Assembly: GCA_021740245.1 (NCBI GenBank)
Contig: JAIPAE010000017.1
Coordinates: 1-32,357 of the forward strand
Direction: 5' to 3'
Length of the DNA stretch: 32,357 nucleotides
Source of the DNA: Bacteroidales bacterium
GTDB lineage: Bacteria; Bacteroidota; Bacteroidia; Bacteroidales; PWNQ01
Made by a program: the position numbers and the translations under genes. The notes under the pieces were generated by a model that saw nothing but the letters and a program-made list of their open reading frames with translations, was not told where the DNA came from and made no database searches. Below are positions 1 through 7,583 of this stretch, one piece after another; within the stretch, counting starts at the first letter, position 1, and each line of letters opens with the position of its first letter.

Positions 1-550
1 GACTTTTTCCACTAAAATCATAAAACAGCATCTCTTTGTTTTTTCCATTACTAAACAACATTTTATCAATATGGGCATGATAAGAAATGTAGTTTTTCCC
101 TCGGGCAACAGAGTCAACTTGTGTATGCTTATTAAAACTAACATTCAATACACTATCAAATGATTGCCTCCAATATGATCTTATAGTTGGAACAAAGTTG
201 ACTTTTCTGTTTAATATCTGAGCAGGATAAAATTCAATATTACTCAAATTAGCATTTTTTTGAAATCTTATGGACGATAGCTTAATGTCTTTTAAATTAT
301 CTATCTTCTGAATACCAATATAATAGTTATTTAATCTACATGATGCATAATAATCAGACTTTCTATAATCTTTCACTGAAATTGTATCTAAAGCATTGTG
401 ATATTTCTCTTTAAAAAGAAATTGATATTCATCACTATTTCCAAATTCTACACTATACCCTGTTACCACTGTAAAAATGGACGAGCCAATGATGTAGGCT
501 ACAAAAAGACCAACCAATATCAGTGTTATTTTTTTTAATCTTTTATTCAT
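1..550 (-). CDS. Hypothetical membrane-anchored protein, 3'-truncated by window edge (candidate immunity protein)
   Basis: This ORF is not in the track because it has no stop inside the window. Reading the minus strand from the ATG at 550 gives 183 uninterrupted codons. The product starts MNKRLKKITLILVGLFVAYI, a basic N-terminus followed by one hydrophobic segment (about residues 8-30). A hydrophilic region rich in Tyr, Asn, Asp and Lys follows. I recognise no family. The start codon overlaps the TGA of the RHS-tip ORF (ATGA), so the two are probably translationally coupled. A gene directly downstream of an RHS C-terminal tip is where the cognate immunity protein normally lies, and that is the only reason for the suggested role. 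It could equally be an unrelated membrane protein. The reading frame is confident; the function is not. Confidence 0.7.
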   Translation of the reverse strand, partial: MNKRLKKITLILVGLFVAYIIGSSIFTVVTGYSVEFGNSDEYQFLFKEKYHNALDTISVKDYRKSDYYASCRLNNYYIGIQKIDNLKDIKLSSIRFQKNANLSNIEFYPAQILNRKVNFVPTIRSYWRQSFDSVLNVSFNKHTQVDSVARGKNYISYHAHIDKMLFSNGKNKEMLFYDFSGKS

Positions 551-1020
551 ATACTAAAACTTTTATTTAGGGAACTACAACAGGGAACACATAACGCTTT
601 GTATATATAAGTGCGCCAGTTGTTAAAGCTGCATTTACAATAACCTTTCCAGTATTTAATGCCTGTTGCGGATTCATGCGCATCTCCCTGTTCAGCTTTA
701 CATTTACCATCACCTACAGGATCCCAATCCAACATTCCAGTTGGATCTAATCTATTCATTGGATTCCACCGGATATAATTATACGGACTTAAGCTTGGTC
801 TGAAGTCACTCATCGGATCCACACTCAGCCAAACTGACACCTCCGAGTCATAGTACTGAGCCCCGAAGTAATGATACCCGGTATTCTTATCCTTTTCTTT
901 GGCGGATAAGGTGTAGCGGGTTTGCCAGTCGATGCGTTGGGAGATGAAGTCTTCGCCGGCGTTGCACATTGCGCTGCTGCACAGTTTAGCGTGATTATAT
1001 ATGACTGAGGAACCGAACAT
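547..1020 (-). pseudogene. Orphan C-terminal tip of an RHS-repeat protein (5'-truncated, possibly frameshifted)
   Basis: The track ORF begins at a TTG (1107); the first ATG is at 1020. Residues about 51-124 of the track ORF form a typical RHS-associated core (KEKD...TGYHYFGAQYYDSEVSVWLSVDP...NPMNRLDPTG), which ends RHS/YD-repeat shells before the variable toxin tip. RHS similarity stops abruptly upstream of GEDFISQR (near base 957). The preceding about 50 codons do not look like RHS and no YD repeats occur, so this is a fragment cut from a much larger gene. After the core comes a short linker (GDGKCKAEQGD) and then a Cys-rich tail that looks out of frame. Another frame (567-683) gives a more protein-like tail (NPQQALNTGKVIVNAALTTG). 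Full RHS proteins exceed 1000 residues; this one has 158 from the ATG. It is probably a displaced or decayed tip, but expression with the overlapping downstream gene cannot be excluded. Confidence 0.72.
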
Positions 1021-1208
1021 CAGGATAAAATTAATAATATTTCTGCTTAGCGGCAATATTAGGCGAAAACTTTTTTGCCGGGATGGTTCTTTCCGGATCT
1101 GCTCCAAAAAAATCCTTCGACAATATCTTTGAGAGAGAGACAGGGAAAAATGGAAAAAACCTAGCAGGAAGGAGTAATCAGAGCGAGAATAGCTAAATCA
1201 GGCCACTG

Positions 1209-2333
1209 TTAATACCGCTCCAGCCATTTTGATAAAAACACATCATAAACTCTATAATTTCCGTACTCTTTGTATATCATTTCCTTATCTGATAATGATT
1301 TTAGAGCCGCATTGACAGAACTGGCCTGTGTGAAATCATACCGCTTTATAAAATCCGAAGAATTGGGACTGGAGACTTTGCCCTCTTTAGCAATGGCTTT
1401 CAATAAATTAAATTGCATGGATGTTAATATGTTTCGATAATTGAAAAATACATACTCTTTTTCTTGTAAGATATTGTCCATCAATTCTTCAACATCATCC
1501 CGTTTTATTTGTGTGCTCCTTATTTCGTATAGTTTGTTAAAGAAATATTGCACATAAAACGTGTGTACATCCAATTGCTTTATCGTTTCTTTAATTAAAG
1601 ATAAACTCATTTTTTTATTTCCAGACTTCAGTTTTTTCTGAATAAACTCAGCGTATTCATCAACATCCAGCCTTTCAAGATATACCATTTCGGAACTTTG
1701 ATAAAAAGGCCGGCCATAGTCGTTAAACATACTAATCAGTACATGTTTCCCACTCCCCGAAAAAATAAAACTGTCTTTATGTTGATGCTGTATGTGGGTG
1801 CGCAAAACAGCTTCCACATTTGTTTCCGGATAGCTTGTTATTTGCTGGAATTCATCAAAAGCAATGAGATATTTTTCCTTTTGCTCAGCCAGATACTGAA
1901 ATATACTCTCCAGCGATCGTTCATTTTCTTCAGCTGTTTTATAGCCAAACTCCAAAGCAGGAGTACCGTCTTTATCATTAATCGTGATACTGGCTCTCAA
2001 CCCTGATAACATCCCGGACAATTTTTTAAACCAATTCTCATTCTGTTGTTCATCCTGCAGGATTTTATTGCTAAATGCTTTCACAAATTCAGACAGGCTC
2101 TGTGTTTTTAATAAATCAATATACAGCAATCTGATGTTTTTCTTATTCTCTGACCGGAAATGATAAAAAAGATGTTTGATCAAACCGGTCTTGCCCATTC
2201 TTCGGATGGAAAGCAATATGATGTTCCTGTTGCTTTCGAAGGCCTTGATTAATGTTTGTAATTCCTTTTGCCTGTCGCAAAAATAGGCCGGTGAATAATA
2301 ATCTAAAATAGGAAAAGGGTTATTGATTTCCAT
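1209..2333 (-). CDS. STAND/archaeal-type P-loop ATPase with C-terminal winged helix
   Basis: This is a 374-residue ATPase of the archaeal ATPase/STAND group (PF01637-like). The N-terminal signature NPFPILDYYSPAYFCDRQKEL is typical: a partner-binding stretch followed by the DRQ/EL helix. The Walker A variant is RRMGKTG (about residues 44-50), Walker B is LIAFDEF (about 157-163), and a sensor-like IFSGSGKH segment follows. The last about 80 residues (SMQFNLLKAIAKEGK...) resemble a winged helix. The track start at 2357 adds MCNAKCVI; I prefer the ATG at 2333, which begins MEINNPFP like relatives. Members often occur singly in Bacteroidota and their cellular role is mostly unknown; roles in stress, defence or DNA-linked regulation have been proposed. 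It lies in debris beside the RHS tip with no evident operon partner. Confidence 0.85.
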   Translation of the reverse strand: MEINNPFPILDYYSPAYFCDRQKELQTLIKAFESNRNIILLSIRRMGKTGLIKHLFYHFRSENKKNIRLLYIDLLKTQSLSEFVKAFSNKILQDEQQNENWFKKLSGMLSGLRASITINDKDGTPALEFGYKTAEENERSLESIFQYLAEQKEKYLIAFDEFQQITSYPETNVEAVLRTHIQHQHKDSFIFSGSGKHVLISMFNDYGRPFYQSSEMVYLERLDVDEYAEFIQKKLKSGNKKMSLSLIKETIKQLDVHTFYVQYFFNKLYEIRSTQIKRDDVEELMDNILQEKEYVFFNYRNILTSMQFNLLKAIAKEGKVSSPNSSDFIKRYDFTQASSVNAALKSLSDKEMIYKEYGNYRVYDVFLSKWLERY

Positions 2334-2667
2334 AATTACACATTTTGCGTTACACATAATACGTTATAAATATAAAGTATTTTATGCATAATGCAAGGGA
2401 AAAATAATAGACTCGGTTAGCGCAGAGGAATAACTGCCGGCACTTAGTGAAAATACGCATTAAAACATCTTTTAAAAAACAAATATTTTCAAAAATAAAA
2501 AAATAAGGGCTGTTTCTTGTTCCGGAAATAAACGCAATAATAGAGCGGAGTAAGTTTAAGCCCCGGCCATTTTCTAGTGCTACTTATGGCAACTGCAAAA
2601 GCCTTGGGTTAACACTCTTATTCTATTTGCCTGGCCCTGGATTTTTATTAACGAAACTACTAATGGA

Positions 2668-2790
2668 TTACTGATTTATATTGAGAATTATGTCAGACTT
2701 ATTAGGTGGCCAATTCAGTTCCCCCGTATAAAATGAAGGGGTAACCATAGTACCATCAAAATTAATTTTAGATATATGAAAAGTCCTCAA
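2668..2790 (-). pseudogene. Short C-terminal gene remnant
   Basis: A minus-strand frame closed by TAA at 2668 reads as convincing protein: KINFDGTMVTPSFYTGELNW, then PPNKSDIILNINQ. It is open for about 50 codons back to a TGA near 2819 but has no ATG at its beginning; TTG at 2790 is the first possible start. The composition (Asp/Gly turns, alternating hydrophobic residues) resembles the end of a secreted beta-rich protein. I do not recognise a family. The likeliest reading is the tail of a gene whose 5' part has been lost, consistent with the RHS debris to its left. A chance open frame of this length is possible. Confidence 0.35.
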
Positions 2791-2797
2791 TAGCCTA

Positions 2798-2805
2798 TAT
2801 ATTTG
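2798..2805 (+). promoter_or_regulatory. Candidate -7 box TATATTTG upstream of the M48 gene
   Basis: TATATTTG matches the Bacteroidota -7 consensus TAnnTTTG. No good TTTG is visible about 20 bases upstream, so only half of a promoter is supported. It would give a leader of about 65 bases to the ATG at 2879. Confidence 0.3.
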
Positions 2806-2878
2806 TATTTCTAATCATAATCCAAAAAAGATTTGTTATGCACATATTTATGACGATAATTAACATTTGTGTTTCATT

Positions 2879-4984
2879 ATGAGCAATTTAAATTCATCAT
2901 TAGAGTTCAGGAGAAGTATTTATAATGTAGTTATGGCCATTGGGCTTTTCTTTCTACTATATATACTTTTGCTTGCTCTGTCCACAGGCCTTCTAATATT
3001 AAACGGATATCTAAGTTATATACTTCTCTCTTCCGGATTAGGCATTCTTTCTATATTGGCAGCCGGTGGATTAATTGCCATGGGGCTGATGTTCTTCCTG
3101 TTTTTGGTCAAATTCATATTTGCCAGACATAAAGATGAAAATCCATACAGAATGCAGATTCTTGAGGATGAAGCGCCTGAATTATTTAAATTATTAACTG
3201 AAATTTCCGTCTCTTCAGGCGTAAAACCACCAGGTAAAGTCTTCTTAAGACCTGACGTCAACGCAAGTGTTTTCTACAACTCAAGCTTCTGGAGCTTGTT
3301 TTTTCCGGTAAAAAAGAACATTGATATTGGATTGGGACTGATCAATTCTGTTAGCTATGAAGAATTAAAGGCAATTCTGGCTCATGAATTTGGTCATTTT
3401 TCACAAAAAAGTATGCGTTTGAATAGCTATGTTTTCACTGTCAATAAAGTTATATATAATCTTGTTTATTCTAATGATAGATGGGATCGTATAATTGACG
3501 AATGGTCTGATGCCGGCGGATTTTTTGGTTTTTTTGGCTTAATCACCTACAAACTGGCCGACATAATTAGAATGATACTTCGAAAAGCATATAACTTGAT
3601 CAATATACAGTACTTGAACTTATCACGGGAAATGGAGTTTCATGCTGATCAAGTTGCAATAGAAATTACCGGTGGCGATAAAATGATTTCTGCACTCAGA
3701 AGGACGGAGTTTTGCGATATTGCTTTTGATCAAACTTTTAATGCTTTACAGGACCTGGCTGTTGAAGGACAAGCTTCTGAAAATCTTTATTTAAATCACC
3801 GTTATGAAATAAAAACACTGGGAAACCATTTTAATTTGTCATTTAATGGCGATTTACCAATAATAACGAACAAAGACCTTGATATTAACACAGTTAAGCC
3901 CCGGGTGATATTTACGGACCAATGGGCATCACACCCTTCAAGAGAAGAAAGAGAAAAAAGGATTAATACCCTGGGTTTTAAATCAAATCACCATGAAAAA
4001 AACAGCTGGAGTATTTTTAAAAACCCCATAAATATTCAAATACAAATGACATCAAATGTATACCGGCTTGACTTCCCAAATTTTGAAGAATGCCAGTTGA
4101 TTGATAATGAAAAATATCAAGCATACAGAAATGAAAAACAGAGCAGGAATAAAATCAATGATGTTTTTAATGGATTCTATGATAACCGGTATCTCTTTCC
4201 GGTCAATACAAAGTTGGCCAATGATCATTCTAATTTTTCAGAATTTAATCCTTATTACATGAAAACAATATATACGTCTGAAAACAAATTAAAATTTGAA
4301 AAATATTCCTTTGATAATAACGACCTTGCTACGCTTAAACAAATCAAAAACAAAGAAGTAAAGACACGATTTTTTGAGTTTGATCATAAAAAATATCACA
4401 GACGAGATATCGATAAAATAATATCAAAACTGGAAAAGGAATTAAACTGCTTGCGTAAAGAATTAGAAAATATCGAAGAAAAGTCATTTTTGTTTAACCT
4501 TTTCGTTGCATGTAGCATTTCTGTAGATAAAAAAGAAATATATTTAGATAAATGGAATTCTCTTATGATGTCACAAAGTTTATCAGAGAACAATCAAGAC
4601 TTTATCAATTCTTTTAATGAAGATTACTATTCCATTCTTGCCAATAAAAACCATTGGCATAATGATGAATTCAGAAATTTTAACCGGGATTTAATACAAT
4701 TTGAAAAAAATTACATGAATTTTCTTCAGACTACAAATATTAAATTTGATAAAAAGCTAAACAAACAACATTCAGAAATATTGAATGGCTATTTGGGAAA
4801 TAAATTTTGTTTCTTTAAAATCTCGTCCTTTGATGAGGATAAATTTATCGAGTTCATGAACTTATTAACTGATAACCAAAGTATATTTCATGAAAATTTT
4901 ATAATCCAACTTAAGGATTTAACCGATTACCAGCTTTACAATTATACTATCTCCAGCAAAGCAGAGGTCCCGGTAAACAAATAA
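2879..4984 (+). CDS. M48-family membrane zinc metallopeptidase with long C-terminal extension
   Basis: The track starts at a TTG (2867); the ATG at 2879 gives MSNLNSSLEF and 701 residues. Two hydrophobic hairpin regions (about 17-45 and 47-81) anchor the N-terminus. The catalytic domain carries LAHEFGHFSQ (HExxH at about 169-173) and REMEFHADQVA, whose EFHAD supplies the third zinc ligand (E at about 253), as in HtpX/Ste24-type M48 enzymes. These proteases cleave membrane or misfolded proteins or process lipidated peptides. HtpX-type enzymes are about 290 residues; here about 400 further residues follow, hydrophilic and rich in Lys, Asn, Asp and Phe, with a possible coiled coil (DKIISKLEKELNCLRKELEN). 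I recognise nothing in that tail. The gene stands alone between the debris region and the convergent methyltransferase. Catalytic family is secure; substrate is unknown. Confidence 0.88.
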   Translation: MSNLNSSLEFRRSIYNVVMAIGLFFLLYILLLALSTGLLILNGYLSYILLSSGLGILSILAAGGLIAMGLMFFLFLVKFIFARHKDENPYRMQILEDEAPELFKLLTEISVSSGVKPPGKVFLRPDVNASVFYNSSFWSLFFPVKKNIDIGLGLINSVSYEELKAILAHEFGHFSQKSMRLNSYVFTVNKVIYNLVYSNDRWDRIIDEWSDAGGFFGFFGLITYKLADIIRMILRKAYNLINIQYLNLSREMEFHADQVAIEITGGDKMISALRRTEFCDIAFDQTFNALQDLAVEGQASENLYLNHRYEIKTLGNHFNLSFNGDLPIITNKDLDINTVKPRVIFTDQWASHPSREEREKRINTLGFKSNHHEKNSWSIFKNPINIQIQMTSNVYRLDFPNFEECQLIDNEKYQAYRNEKQSRNKINDVFNGFYDNRYLFPVNTKLANDHSNFSEFNPYYMKTIYTSENKLKFEKYSFDNNDLATLKQIKNKEVKTRFFEFDHKKYHRRDIDKIISKLEKELNCLRKELENIEEKSFLFNLFVACSISVDKKEIYLDKWNSLMMSQSLSENNQDFINSFNEDYYSILANKNHWHNDEFRNFNRDLIQFEKNYMNFLQTTNIKFDKKLNKQHSEILNGYLGNKFCFFKISSFDEDKFIEFMNLLTDNQSIFHENFIIQLKDLTDYQLYNYTISSKAEVPVNK

Positions 4985-5015
4985 CCTAAAAAACAATTAA
5001 TAGTCATCAACCAGC

Positions 5016-5789
5016 TCAGATTTTCTTTCCGATAAAAAAGACATAGCCATAATAGCGGCTGTATTTCTTATACATTTCAAATTCGTACCGTTCCCGGCCG
5101 ATAAATTCCTCTACCGTTTTGTTACCGGCATGTAGTTGTAGAAATTCCCGTTGTGCTTCTTCCTGCGGAGCATAGAAATGCTCATACCAGCAATCTTCCG
5201 GCAAAATGAAGCTGGCCACAGGCATAAATCCTGCATCCTGCATTTGCTGTAGTTTGTTGGGAATGGTGTCGATTTCCGGATAAGCATCCAGCCAGAAATC
5301 GCGGATTTCCTTGGGTTGCTCGTTAGTGAACCAGCATGCTTCTGTCACCGCAATATAAGCGCCGGGTTTGAGAAACTCCCGCCAATCATTCATTCCACGT
5401 TTAAAACCGATGTTGTAGATAGCTCCTTCACTCCAGATCAAATCCAGCTCTTCCTTTTCAAATGGCAGTTCTTCCATGGTGCCGGTTTCGCCCTTTACCT
5501 TGTGTTGCAGGTTCAGGCTTTCCGCATTACGATTAAAAAGATGGATAAACTTTGAAAACAGGTCTATCCCGGTTATTTTTCCGGGTACATGTTTTGCCAG
5601 GTCCATGGTGGGAGCCCCGGTGCCACAACCCAGGTCAACAATCTTTGAGTTGTTATCCAAATTTTCTACAAAACTCAAAGCTTTATGCGTTTGTTCAGTG
5701 CTTCCCGGGCCCTGACGCTTTAGCATTGAAAAATATTCAACGATAATTTCAAGATCGAAATCGTGTATGCTTGCTTGTTCTTTACTCAT
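5016..5789 (-). CDS. Class I SAM-dependent methyltransferase
   Basis: A 257-residue soluble Rossmann-fold methyltransferase. Motif I is VDLGCGTGAPTMDLA (about residues 52-66), followed by the acidic end of strand beta2 (GIDLF), a motif II-like region (EELDLIWSEGAIYNIG) and the post-motif LKPGAYIAVTE. The sequence looks like the Bacteroides proteins annotated as UbiE/COQ5-type or generic class I methyltransferases; the acceptor is not evident and I would not call it UbiE. The start ATG at 5789 is the only sensible one. It is convergent with the M48 gene, 31 bases away. About 300 bases separate it from the ferritin terminator, so it is probably monocistronic. Confidence 0.88.
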   Translation of the reverse strand: MSKEQASIHDFDLEIIVEYFSMLKRQGPGSTEQTHKALSFVENLDNNSKIVDLGCGTGAPTMDLAKHVPGKITGIDLFSKFIHLFNRNAESLNLQHKVKGETGTMEELPFEKEELDLIWSEGAIYNIGFKRGMNDWREFLKPGAYIAVTEACWFTNEQPKEIRDFWLDAYPEIDTIPNKLQQMQDAGFMPVASFILPEDCWYEHFYAPQEEAQREFLQLHAGNKTVEEFIGRERYEFEMYKKYSRYYGYVFFIGKKI

Positions 5790-6036
5790 GATGTTAAATT
5801 TTTATGGATTCATGATTCCCCGGTCTAAACGGCAATCATAAAATCAGTGATAAAAATATAAAATAACATTATGCCCGGCATGGAATATGCCCGGCAGAGA
5901 CAAGAGAATAATCCCGGCTATCGCCCGGAATATTTAACCCACCAGATCCGTATTAAATTCTAACATCCAATTGTTTTACGGCGACTAAGATAGAGATTTT
6001 ATTGATTGGCCGTCAGCTTTTCCAATCTTATCAAAC

Positions 6037-6064
6037 AAAAAAAGCCGCATCTGTTGATGCGGCT
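6037..6064 (-). terminator. Rho-independent terminator of the ferritin gene
   Basis: On the minus strand AGCCGCATC-AACA-GATGCGGCT forms a perfect 9-bp stem with a 4-base loop, followed directly by a run of T. It lies about 25 bases past the ferritin stop, in the correct orientation. Confidence 0.92.
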
Positions 6065-6088
6065 AGATCGATAGATCGAAATAAATGT

Positions 6089-6598
6089 TTATTCTTTGGT
6101 TTCATCCACAAACTGACGTCCGGCCAGCTCTTTGTCGATCATCAGCAGTGCATGCCCTTTACCTTCTGTCATTTCAACACGTTGAAGCAAGTCATCGGCG
6201 CTGGCTTCTTCTTCAACCTGCTCCTGGATAAACCATTGCAGCATTTGATTGGTTGCATGATCTTTTTCTTCCACAGCCAGGTTTACCAGATCATAAATAG
6301 ACTCAGTGACAACACGCTCATGATTAAGTGTTTCTTCAACTACAGTTCTGGTATCAGACCATTCGGTCGGAACTTCTGCAATAGGTTTCAAAAACACACG
6401 ACCGCCACGGTCGTTCACATAATCAAATATTTTCATCCCGTGCGACACTTCTTCCTGCGCCTGAACACGCATCCAGTTGGCAAAGCCCGGAAGGTTGTTA
6501 TCTTCAAAATAAGCTGCCATAGACAGATACAGGTATGAAGACCATAATTCTTTATTGATTTGCTCATTAAGAGCATTTTGCATTTTGTTTGTAAGCAT
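6089..6598 (-). CDS. ftnA: Non-haem ferritin (FtnA type)
   Basis: A 169-residue ferritin that oxidises Fe(II) at a di-iron centre and stores iron in a 24-mer cytoplasmic shell. The ligands fall at the positions known for bacterial FtnA: E17, E50 and H53 (QAQEEVSHG), E94, and Q127 with E129/E130 (QEQVEEE). Length and the opening ALNEQINKELWSSYLYLSMA are standard. It lies 58 bases downstream of atpG in the same direction with no terminator between, so some read-through from the ATP synthase cluster is possible. A TAGGTTTG box in the spacer suggests its own promoter, and a strong intrinsic terminator follows. No Fur-like operator was recognised. Confidence 0.97.
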   Translation of the reverse strand: MLTNKMQNALNEQINKELWSSYLYLSMAAYFEDNNLPGFANWMRVQAQEEVSHGMKIFDYVNDRGGRVFLKPIAEVPTEWSDTRTVVEETLNHERVVTESIYDLVNLAVEEKDHATNQMLQWFIQEQVEEEASADDLLQRVEMTEGKGHALLMIDKELAGRQFVDETKE

Positions 6599-6630
6599 AA
6601 TTTTTATTGATTTATGATTTACTTTGTAAA

Positions 6631-6638
6631 CAAACCTA
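6631..6638 (-). promoter_or_regulatory. Candidate -7 box TAGGTTTG for ferritin
   Basis: TAGGTTTG on the minus strand matches TAnnTTTG and sits about 33 bases before the ftnA ATG, between atpG and ftnA. The -33 position is poor, falling in the end of atpG. Confidence 0.4.
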
Positions 6639-6656
6639 CCCTTTTAATGTTCACTA

Positions 6657-7547
6657 TTAGCCTTTCAGGGCGTCGGCACCACTGGTGATTTCCATTAGTT
6701 CGTTTGTAATAGCAGCCTGTCTTGCTTTATTATAAGCCAGTTGCAGCTCACGCAGCAGTTCTTTTGCATTTTCTGTGGCCTGATGCATAGCTGTCATCCT
6801 GGCTCCATGCTCTGCTGCATGAGAATCTAAAAGTATCTTATATAACTGGACTTTTAATGTTTTGGGTAACAATTCAAGAAGAATAGTTTCCTGATCGGGT
6901 TCATATAAATACTCTGCATCCGTTTTTTGCTCTGCATCCTCCTGCTCTTCATCAGTAGTAACCGGTAAAAACTTTTCGGATTTTAATATTTGTGTAGCAG
7001 CATTTTTAAACTGGTTATAAACAATCTCAATCCGGTCATATTCACCCTCTGCAAATTGCTTCATCAACAACCCGGACAACTCTCTTACCGGCTCAAACTC
7101 TGGCTTTTCTATCATTTCCTCTTCATGGCCTGCAGTCTGATAACCTTCGCGATTAAAGTACTGGAACACTTTTTTGCCAATAGCATAAATAAAAAGATTA
7201 CTATTTTCTTTATGACTTTGAAAATCTTCTTCAATCCTGCTTTCGGCTTTTTTAATCACATTAGTATTAAAAGAGCCACATAGACCACGGTTTGAAGAAA
7301 TGACAACAAGCAATACTTTTTCAACTTCTCTTTCTGTTGTATAGACACTATCCACCTGCTCCTGGTCAACATCACCGGAAATATGCCTCATGATATTATG
7401 CAGTTTTTCATCATAAGGCCTCATTTTTTGAATAGCATTCTGAGCTTTTCTCAGTTTTGAGGCAGACACCATTTTCATTGCACTGGTGATCTGTTGCGTA
7501 TTTTTTACAGATGCTATTCGACTTCTTACTTCTTTAAGATTTGCCAT
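6657..7547 (-). CDS. atpG: F-type ATP synthase gamma subunit
   Basis: A 296-residue central-stalk subunit that couples c-ring rotation to catalysis in alpha3beta3. The N-terminal helix MANLKEVRSRIASVKNTQQI and the C-terminal helix (MHQATENAKELLRELQLAYN...RQAAITNELMEITSGA) are the conserved coiled-coil halves; SSNRGLCGSFN is the conserved core. An acidic insert (EEQEDAEQKTDAEY, about residues 200-214) lies before the YEPD strand; similar inserts occur in Bacteroidota gamma subunits. It is the last atp gene of the cluster, 36 bases after atpA. The usual next genes atpD and atpC are not present here; ferritin follows instead. Confidence 0.97.
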   Translation of the reverse strand: MANLKEVRSRIASVKNTQQITSAMKMVSASKLRKAQNAIQKMRPYDEKLHNIMRHISGDVDQEQVDSVYTTEREVEKVLLVVISSNRGLCGSFNTNVIKKAESRIEEDFQSHKENSNLFIYAIGKKVFQYFNREGYQTAGHEEEMIEKPEFEPVRELSGLLMKQFAEGEYDRIEIVYNQFKNAATQILKSEKFLPVTTDEEQEDAEQKTDAEYLYEPDQETILLELLPKTLKVQLYKILLDSHAAEHGARMTAMHQATENAKELLRELQLAYNKARQAAITNELMEITSGADALKG

Positions 7548-7583
7548 AACAATGAGTTATTATCATGAACCGTAAACACGGCA

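Larger units (their letters stand above)
2334..2878. other. Intergenic stretch with little recognisable content
   Basis: About 545 bases separate the ATPase start from the M48 gene. Bases 2371-2660 show no coding-like frame, RNA gene or clear repeat on either strand. Bases 2668-2790 hold a short coding-like remnant, listed separately, and 2798-2805 a candidate -7 box. Base composition resembles the flanks. Confidence 0.6.

Noticed and set aside
958-2357. Shared MCNA string in the RHS-tip ORF and the ATPase track start
   Set aside because: Nucleotides around the two sites do not align; coincidence, and the ATPase probably starts later.
5870-5925. GCCCGGCA/CCCGGC repeats upstream of the methyltransferase
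   Set aside because: Short GC-rich motifs with irregular spacing; too small to call a repeat family.
6002-6538. 178-aa plus-strand ORF opposite ferritin
   Set aside because: Antisense shadow of a clear ferritin; it also runs through the ferritin terminator.
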